From the NCBI GenBank assembly GCA_016839905.1, contig JAEOTJ010000121.1, forward strand, positions 1 through 18,710: a stretch of 18,710 nucleotides of DNA, in the 5' to 3' direction. Made by a program: the position numbers and the translations under genes. Below the pieces are notes generated by a model. The model worked only from the letters and a program-made list of their open reading frames with translations, was not told the DNA's origin and did not search any database. How positions within the stretch are numbered: position 1 is the first letter of the stretch; every line of letters begins with the position of its first letter. The DNA is from Promethearchaeota archaeon (lineage in GTDB: Archaea; Asgardarchaeota; Lokiarchaeia; Sigynarchaeales; SOKP01). Below, piece by piece: positions 14,193 to 18,710 of this stretch.

Positions 14193-15386
14193 TTAACGTT
14201 TCAAGTTTGCCGATGCCCAATCATAATAGCCCATTTCATCCAACACTTTAGGGACTTCTGCGAAAAACTGCGCGGTTACGTCCTTAATTGATTTAGCTGC
14301 TATTGGATGAAACATCATACAAAGATCTAGTCCGACCACGCATAAGCATAAAGCATTTATTATCTCCCAGATAGGACCTCGATATTGTCTTAGACCCCAT
14401 TCAGGAGCTTGTTTTTCGCTCATCCATGCTTCACGAGCACCCCAAGCATTTGTAGTACCGCCGCTAATTGGGTAAGCCAAATCAGTTTCACCTAAAAGCC
14501 CCGCAATTCTCATTCTTTGGTAAATGCTGAATGAATACTCCATACCATAGCCGAGCGTGGCACATGTGGGGTCCATTACAATGCGGTTTCGAGGTAAACC
14601 TAACTCTAATGCGTCCTTATTCATCTTGATTTGGTTATTTAAGTCTAAACTCGTCCAGAGCAGGCAATTATGGTCGTATTTCACGGCTAGTGGTATAACA
14701 TCTTCCCAAGTAGCTTTATCTGCCGCTGAGAGCATCAGAACATCGCTTTCCGTGATTGGTGCCGTCGCTTCAAATAATTCCTTATCCTTCTTCTTATTTC
14801 CCGAACATCCAATGATTACAGGAACATCGACTGCTTGAAGTATATCTTCTAAAATCTTTACAGATTGCGAAACTGGAGCATCGCCCATTGCGGGATCGAT
14901 TTGTAACGAATGGAAGGTTATACACTCAGCTTTGAACTTATCCACGGCAAACTTAGCCCATTGTGCGCAATCGGCTAATACTTCCTTGTATTCCATTTTA
15001 ATTGGTTTGGGAAGCATCATTTTAGCGCCCATATCAAAAACATCGTAAGTAACTAAAGGGGGATTAGGATTCCTCTTTTCAAGCCCTAAGAAATTATAAA
15101 AGGGAGGTACTTTTTCGCCACCAATTGTAGCAGTCTTCCCATTTGAACGGATGAATTGAATTGTCTCAATTTCGCCCGGAAAATCTATATCGAGCGATAA
15201 TTTTGCTGGTGTCCATTCGGCCTTTCCAGGAACGCCGGGTAATGTAGCTTGGGCTGCAGCTGCAACGATACTTGGCATTATATTGAATTCTAAATGTTCT
15301 GCCACGATATCAACATTAACAAACTCGAGTTCCTCGGTCTGTTCCATTAATTTTGCTAACTTTTTGCTTAATTCTTCAAAAGACAT
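14193..15386 (-). CDS. cdhD: CODH/ACS complex subunit delta (corrinoid Fe-S protein small subunit)
   Basis: A 397-residue CdhD protein of the archaeal acetyl-CoA decarbonylase/synthase complex. Characteristic blocks are GGEKVPPFYNFLG, VTYDVFDM, the VPVIIGCSGNKKKDKE strand-loop, MDPTCATLGYGMEYSFSIYQRMR and WGAREAW (315-321). The fold is a TIM barrel that, with the gamma subunit CdhE, carries the corrinoid which accepts a methyl group from tetrahydromethanopterin or tetrahydrofolate and hands it to the acetyl-CoA synthase subunit: the Wood-Ljungdahl pathway. Length is near normal. In most archaea it sits in a cdhABCDE cluster, but here no other cdh gene is adjacent: toxin-antitoxin genes lie downstream and a 459-base gene-free region lies upstream. 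MtrH is a distant relative, but the motifs fit CdhD better. It is encoded with its own promoter and terminator. Confidence 0.93.
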   Translation of the reverse strand: MSFEELSKKLAKLMEQTEELEFVNVDIVAEHLEFNIMPSIVAAAAQATLPGVPGKAEWTPAKLSLDIDFPGEIETIQFIRSNGKTATIGGEKVPPFYNFLGLEKRNPNPPLVTYDVFDMGAKMMLPKPIKMEYKEVLADCAQWAKFAVDKFKAECITFHSLQIDPAMGDAPVSQSVKILEDILQAVDVPVIIGCSGNKKKDKELFEATAPITESDVLMLSAADKATWEDVIPLAVKYDHNCLLWTSLDLNNQIKMNKDALELGLPRNRIVMDPTCATLGYGMEYSFSIYQRMRIAGLLGETDLAYPISGGTTNAWGAREAWMSEKQAPEWGLRQYRGPIWEIINALCLCVVGLDLCMMFHPIAAKSIKDVTAQFFAEVPKVLDEMGYYDWASANLKR

Positions 15387-15437
15387 TTTCTAACATTTTT
15401 TTTTTATTATTATGATAGTTAGGGGATTATTACTTGA

Positions 15438-15474
15438 AATATAAAATTATTTGTTGAGAATTGATCAATGATCA
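15438..15474 (-). promoter_or_regulatory. Candidate cdhD promoter with upstream palindrome
   Basis: On the minus strand TTTTATATTT (15438-15447) is a TATA-like box about 55 bases before the cdhD start. At 15462-15474, about 15 bases further upstream, lies TGATCA-A-TGATCA, two palindromic hexamers one base apart. Such a site just upstream of TATA could bind an activator; the assignment rests on position only. Confidence 0.35.
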
Positions 15475-15845
15475 TCGAAATTCGTTGTTATTAATCATTT
15501 CATTGAAATTTTAAAGGTTAAAAGTATGAAAAAGTACATTTTTTAAAAAGGGGATATTATCAAAATCAATCATCTTAATACAATAAGAATTCTACCATCT
15601 AATATTTATTGAATTATATTAATATCGAGGAGGGAATTGAAGGAGTAATTATTATTTAATCAATAGTATTAATTAAAAGTGTTTTTTCATAAGTAGAAAT
15701 CATTAAAAAATATAATGGATACCTAAGATAAGAAATTAATTATATTTAAAGGGATAGAAAAAAAAAAAAAAAAAGAAATAAATTTTTTTAAAGAAATAGA
15801 GATGATATCAATTTTTAAAATCTATAGCTATTATGATATGAATAA
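15475..15845. other. Gene-free AT-rich intergenic region
   Basis: Both strands were read for short genes and RNA genes. No open frame with a convincing ribosome-binding site was found and no tRNA-like T-loop. A GAGGAGGGAATTGAAGGAG stretch (about 15628-15646) looks like Shine-Dalgarno sequence, but no usable start codon follows it. The only clear element is a 17-base A run, described separately. Confidence 0.5.
15758..15774 (-). terminator. 17-base T-run terminator of the small acidic-tail gene
   Basis: A run of 17 A on the plus strand (17 T on the minus strand) begins about 70 bases after the stop codon of the small gene at 15846-16016. It is the longest homopolymer in the window and a strong archaeal termination signal for minus-strand transcripts. 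Confidence 0.55.
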
Positions 15846-16016
15846 TTAAAAATTATGGTAATCCTCGTAATGATCATAATCATCATGGTCATAATATTCA
15901 CCTTGATTCTCATAATCGTCTATTTCCTCATCATTATCTTCATCATAATCCACATCATCATCATAATCATCATCATCATCCCAGTATTGAACCTTTTTCC
16001 TTTTCTTTGGAGCCAT
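15846..16016 (-). CDS. Small protein with SV40-NLS-like basic head and Asp/Tyr/His-rich acidic tail
   Basis: A 56-residue protein too short for ordinary gene calling. It begins MAPKKRKKVQYW: residues 3-9, PKKRKKV, differ from the SV40 large-T nuclear localisation signal PKKKRKV only in the order of Lys and Arg. The remainder is about half Asp/Glu, mostly Asp, interspersed with some ten Tyr and several His, ending HYEDYHNF; it should be disordered and may bind metal ions or basic proteins. A perfect GGAGG ribosome-binding site (16023-16027) sits 6 bases before the ATG, a TATA element lies at 16050-16058, and a 17-T run follows the gene, so it is very likely translated. The function is unknown. 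Alternatives for the basic head are contact with DNA, RNA or ribosome, with the acidic tail as an intramolecular mask. Confidence 0.75.
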   Translation of the reverse strand: MAPKKRKKVQYWDDDDDYDDDVDYDEDNDEEIDDYENQGEYYDHDDYDHYEDYHNF

Positions 16017-16022
16017 TTTTTT

Positions 16023-16058
16023 CCTCCAATTTTCGTTTCAATTAATTAGATATAAATT
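16023..16058 (-). promoter_or_regulatory. Promoter and strong RBS of the small acidic-tail gene
   Basis: Minus strand: AATTTATAT (16050-16058) as TATA box; a start about 26 bases downstream would fall near 16028, giving a leader of about 12 bases that contains exactly the GGAGG ribosome-binding site at 16023-16027. The TATA-to-RBS geometry fits a short-leader archaeal mRNA. Confidence 0.5.
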
Positions 16059-16105
16059 ATATAGAGTTTTCAATTAACAAATATATTCATTTTCATATAT
16101 AAATG

Positions 16106-16125
16106 TTTCTAGCAGAAACTAGAAA
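16106..16125. repeat. Short perfect inverted repeat
   Basis: TTTCTAG-CAGAAA-CTAGAAA forms a 7-base-pair stem with a 6-base loop, in the gene-free 16017-16332 region between the small acidic-tail gene and the 3' end of the arginine decarboxylase gene. It could be a transcript-end hairpin or an operator upstream of the small gene. Nothing else recognisable is in this region. Confidence 0.45.
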
Positions 16126-16332
16126 TGCAATCATCACACTCATTTGGATAAATATTGTATATTTTTATAACATCTCCTAACTATCGAACTGAATCTAAGA
16201 GTTCTTAAACTTTTTCTTTCGATTATATATCTTTATCATAAAATGAATTTAGTAGGCTAGAACTTAATAGCTATAGTTAATAAATAAATTAATTATGATT
16301 TTATTTACAAAATTTAATGAAAAATAAGAGAA

Positions 16333-16881
16333 TCATATAATAAAAATAGCCGCTGCTAATATAGTAAGCCATTCTCCTTCTTCCTTAACGCTGGCAGATT
16401 CCGTTATATTTTTTGTTTCAACAATTTTTCCATCCATTTTAAAAATTTCCATTTTCTCATCGTAATTTGCTTCGGGATTGAAAGGAACACCCAGAGTAGT
16501 GGCAAGCAATTCAGCAGCTAAGTCTTCTGCAAATTCTCCTGCTTTCTCAGGTTTAACTCCAAATTCATGATGCTCACTTAAATACCCATAGGTTCTATGA
16601 TCTGCAGGCTTTGCGACTCCTATAGAGGCTGAGATTAATCTATTAAATTCGTTGCTACTTGCCCTGCTTATTACGGTATATACAATTTGCCCTGGACGTA
16701 ATTGAGCTAAACCATCTTGTTGTGGAATTTCAAGACAATAGGGAGGTAATATAGAACTTACTTTAACTAAATTATATTGTGCAATACCAGCACATCTAAG
16801 GGCTTGTTCAAATGAACCTAATTTAGATTTATGATATCCAACTCCCTTAACAAAGAAGATAGCTTTTGGAATGAGCGACAT
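16333..16881 (-). CDS. pdaD: Pyruvoyl-dependent arginine decarboxylase
   Basis: A 182-residue PvlArgDC protein that converts arginine to agmatine, the first step of archaeal polyamine synthesis. The proenzyme cleaves itself between S42 and S43 in the motif KVSSILPP, turning S43 into the pyruvoyl cofactor; the corresponding cut in Methanocaldococcus jannaschii is Ser52-Ser53. The downstream block ASIGVAKP...YGYLSEHHEFG (about residues 85-113) and DLAAELLATTLG are family hallmarks. The C-terminal part NITESASVKEEGEWLTILAAAIFII completes the fold, and the length is normal. It is transcribed divergently from a deoxyhypusine-synthase-like gene about 290 bases away, so two polyamine-related genes are neighbours. 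The spacer 16882-17174 holds no convincing gene. Confidence 0.93.
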   Translation of the reverse strand: MSLIPKAIFFVKGVGYHKSKLGSFEQALRCAGIAQYNLVKVSSILPPYCLEIPQQDGLAQLRPGQIVYTVISRASSNEFNRLISASIGVAKPADHRTYGYLSEHHEFGVKPEKAGEFAEDLAAELLATTLGVPFNPEANYDEKMEIFKMDGKIVETKNITESASVKEEGEWLTILAAAIFII

Positions 16882-17174
16882 CTTGCGTTATACCTATCTT
16901 TATAAAATTGAAAAAACTTAATTTTATATATTATTTCATTTATTTAAACTTGATGAAAAGTTAATCGAGCTGATATAAATTGAAAAAGCTAAGTTTAAGA
17001 AAAATATCTAAAACTTGATGATATCATGTCTTTTAATTTTATTGAACTGAAAAAAGGTTTTTGTTTATTTATTACGAGAAATATTAGGATTAATAAAATT
17101 ACTAACTTATTAAAATGAAGAAATGAATATATCTAAATCAATCTAATTAAAAATTAAACTATTTAAGATTTACT

Positions 17175-18167
17175 ATGAAAAATAACACAAGAAGACACAA
17201 TTATTTGCTTAAAAAGATCAAACCTTATGATGTTAAGAAAATCAAAACCTTTGATGATATGCTCTCTGCTCTTAAAAATTGTGGATTTCAAGGAAGGAAT
17301 TTAGGAATGGCCCTTGATTTATTGGAAAAAATAACGACAGATGATGAGATATTAACCGTTTTAACTGTATCTGGAGCGATGGTACCTGCTGGAATGGGAG
17401 ATTTAATTAGCTCATTGATCGAGAATAAATTAATTGATGTATTAATCACTACTGGTGCGAATATAATTCATGATCTAGTAGACACTGTTTCCAATATTGG
17501 TCATTTCATTGGCAGTTCAGATGTGGATGACAATGAACTATTTAATTTAAGGATAAACAGGATTTACGACACTTTTCTTCCTGAAGATAACTATAAATTA
17601 GCTGAAGTGAAATTATTAGAGATTATTAAGGATATTTTTAATCAAAAAGAAATTCAAATTACACCTTCAGAGTTATTACAAAAAGTGGGAAGTAAAATAG
17701 AATCTCGATCCATTTTATCAATTGCAGCAAAGCATAATATCCCTATTTTCGTACCAGCTTTCTCAGATTCGGAATTTGCTTTAAATTTAATAAAATACTC
17801 GATCCGAGAAAATTATAAATTTCAATTTGATATTTTAGGAGATATTCAAAAATTTGCTGAAATTATTAAAAATGCAGAAATGTCGGCAACATTCATTATA
17901 GGAGGTGGTGTTCCAAGGAACTGGGCTCAACAAGTTTTCCCTCTCTTGGATCAGATTGAAAATTTTCAATCTCTTGGTTATGACTATTCAATTAGAATCC
18001 ATACTGCCACAGAATATGATGGGGGTCTTTCAGGAAGTACCATCTCAGAGTCAAAATCTTGGGGAAAATACTCCTTAGAATCAAAATATATTAGTGTTTG
18101 GTGTGATGCAACAATTGCATTTCCCTTATTAATAACTGGACTTTTTCAACGTTTAAAATTAATTTAA
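17175..18167 (+). CDS. Deoxyhypusine synthase-like protein (variant without the Lys-His-His motif)
   Basis: A 330-residue member of the deoxyhypusine synthase superfamily. Family blocks are GFQGRNLGMALDLLEKI, SGAMVPAGMGDLI, TTGANIIHDLVDTV, NRIYDTFLPEDNY, IPIFVPAFSDSEF and GGLSGSTISESKSWGK; K298 in SWGK matches the Lys that carries the aminobutyl intermediate (Lys329 in human). However, where true DHS has GGGVxKHH, this protein has GGGVPRNWAQQ (243-253), so the catalytic Lys-His pair is replaced by Arg-Asn-Trp. That replacement is typical of the bacterial DHS-like group, which does not necessarily modify aIF5A and whose members include homospermidine-synthase-like enzymes. The organism should have a canonical DHS elsewhere. 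The neighbour encodes arginine decarboxylase, so an agmatine- or polyamine-using aminobutyl or related transfer is plausible but unproven. Confidence 0.85.
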   Translation: MKNNTRRHNYLLKKIKPYDVKKIKTFDDMLSALKNCGFQGRNLGMALDLLEKITTDDEILTVLTVSGAMVPAGMGDLISSLIENKLIDVLITTGANIIHDLVDTVSNIGHFIGSSDVDDNELFNLRINRIYDTFLPEDNYKLAEVKLLEIIKDIFNQKEIQITPSELLQKVGSKIESRSILSIAAKHNIPIFVPAFSDSEFALNLIKYSIRENYKFQFDILGDIQKFAEIIKNAEMSATFIIGGGVPRNWAQQVFPLLDQIENFQSLGYDYSIRIHTATEYDGGLSGSTISESKSWGKYSLESKYISVWCDATIAFPLLITGLFQRLKLI

Positions 18168-18174
18168 GACTAAT

Positions 18175-18705
18175 TTATTTTTCAATTTTAAGGATTTTTT
18201 TTCTTAATAGAAAAACCGCAAATCCCAAACTCAATAATGAAAACATTAGCACAAATTCTATCGGAAAACCAGGTACAAGGGGAAGATAATATCTCGTTAA
18301 TTCGAGATTACTTTCTAATGTGAAAAAATCCGGACCATTTTTAACCAAAACGACTTGAATATAATAGATTTTTTCTTCTTCTGCCGTATAATTAATGAAA
18401 GGCTCATCTCCTAAATCATATTTTATAGAAGCATCATAAATTTCTTTATTTATAGATCCATCTACGGTAATATATGATTGATTTGGTCGAGATTTAAATA
18501 GAAATAAGTTAAAATCACCATCCTTCTCATGGGAAAGATCAACTAGAAGAGTATCGTTTATCTCTAAGGAAATTAAAAACCATATTGAAGTTGAATCAGA
18601 TATTTTATCTTGAAACGTGAACTTACTTTTCCATGCGATGGTATTTTCAATGGGAAGTAATAAAAGAACCATTAAAAAAGGTAAAAAGAATTTTTTATGC
18701 GTCAT
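18175..18705 (-). CDS. Secreted PPC-like beta-sandwich protein with PGF-type C-terminal anchor
   Basis: A 176-residue surface protein. Residues 1-24 are a signal peptide (KKFFLPFLMVLLLLP). The middle is a beta-rich domain like the prepeptidase C-terminal (PPC) family: WFLISLEINDTLLVDLS, GDFNLFLFKSR and EKIYYIQVVLVKNGPDFFTLE match its usual strands. The C-terminus is a tripartite signal: VPGFP (144-148), a hydrophobic helix (about 149-167) and RKK (168-170), as in PGF-CTERM/Loki-type sorting signals that anchor archaeal surface proteins. The stop is 7 bases from the convergent deoxyhypusine-synthase-like gene. Upstream sequence is cut by the window edge five bases beyond the ATG, so the promoter cannot be judged and a longer N-terminus is possible though unlikely given the signal peptide. 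Confidence 0.75.
   Translation of the reverse strand: MTHKKFFLPFLMVLLLLPIENTIAWKSKFTFQDKISDSTSIWFLISLEINDTLLVDLSHEKDGDFNLFLFKSRPNQSYITVDGSINKEIYDASIKYDLGDEPFINYTAEEEKIYYIQVVLVKNGPDFFTLESNLELTRYYLPLVPGFPIEFVLMFSLLSLGFAVFLLRKKILKIEK
18195..18202 (+). terminator. Candidate T-run terminator of the DHS-like gene
   Basis: Eight T residues follow the DHS-like stop codon by 27 bases, inside the 3' end of the convergent surface-protein gene. The two transcripts would overlap by a few tens of bases. Confidence 0.35.
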
Positions 18706-18710
18706 GAGTA

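Noticed and set aside
15855..16049. Plus-strand open frame of 64 codons rich in Ile/Val
   Set aside because: It is the complement of the Asp-rich small gene (GAT repeats read as ATC). The minus strand has the GGAGG site, the TATA box and the terminator; the plus strand has none.
17026..17118. A 30-codon open frame before the DHS-like gene
   Set aside because: No ribosome-binding site or promoter is seen, and composition is that of random AT-rich sequence.

Overview
The window looks like a piece of an AT-rich archaeal chromosome, most likely an Asgard (Promethearchaeota/Lokiarchaeia-type) archaeon. Arguments for an archaeon are an archaeal-type CODH/ACS delta subunit (CdhD), a pyruvoyl-dependent arginine decarboxylase, TATA-box promoters about 40-60 bases before several start codons, and T-run terminators without hairpins. 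The Asgard assignment is an inference from the style of the proteins: a huge beta-helix surface protein with a cytoplasmic treble-clef-like zinc finger, a long Ras-group-type leucine-rich-repeat protein, and a secreted protein with a PGF-type C-terminal anchor. No classical eukaryotic signature protein such as a small GTPase, ESCRT or actin gene is in view. I see no tRNA, rRNA, CRISPR array or insertion sequence.

Layout. Positions 44-3737 (+) hold a radical SAM/SPASM enzyme, a creatininase-family amidohydrolase 10 bases behind it, and a cytoplasmic protein of about 25 leucine-rich repeats. The first two resemble the MftC/MftE pair of mycofactocin-type peptide maturation; any precursor gene would lie before position 1. 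Positions 3850-5577 (+) hold a flavodoxin and a QueG-like Fe-S protein in one operon with a clear TATA box. Position 5630-5857 (-) is an orphan DUF433 antitoxin-like gene.

Positions 5972-12377 hold two divergent genes sharing a 100-base promoter region: a six-helix membrane protein (-) and a 1723-residue beta-helix surface protein (+). Both end inside the cell with a zinc finger, and the second halves of the two fingers align without gaps. This is the most system-like arrangement in the window.

Positions 12423-14101 (-) hold two small defence/toxin-antitoxin-like operons: a small protein plus a nucleotidyltransferase whose frame is cut by an in-frame TGA, and a Phd/ParE pair. Positions 14193-15386 (-) encode CdhD, the corrinoid protein small subunit of the Wood-Ljungdahl pathway, standing alone without its usual partners. 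Position 15846-16016 (-) is a 56-residue gene not called by length-based gene finding: a basic head closely resembling the SV40 nuclear localisation signal, then a tail of Asp/Tyr/His.

Positions 16333-18167 hold two divergent polyamine-related genes: pyruvoyl-dependent arginine decarboxylase (-), which makes agmatine, and a deoxyhypusine-synthase-like protein (+) of the variant lacking the Lys-His-His motif. Position 18175-18705 (-) is a secreted, C-terminally anchored protein converging on it.
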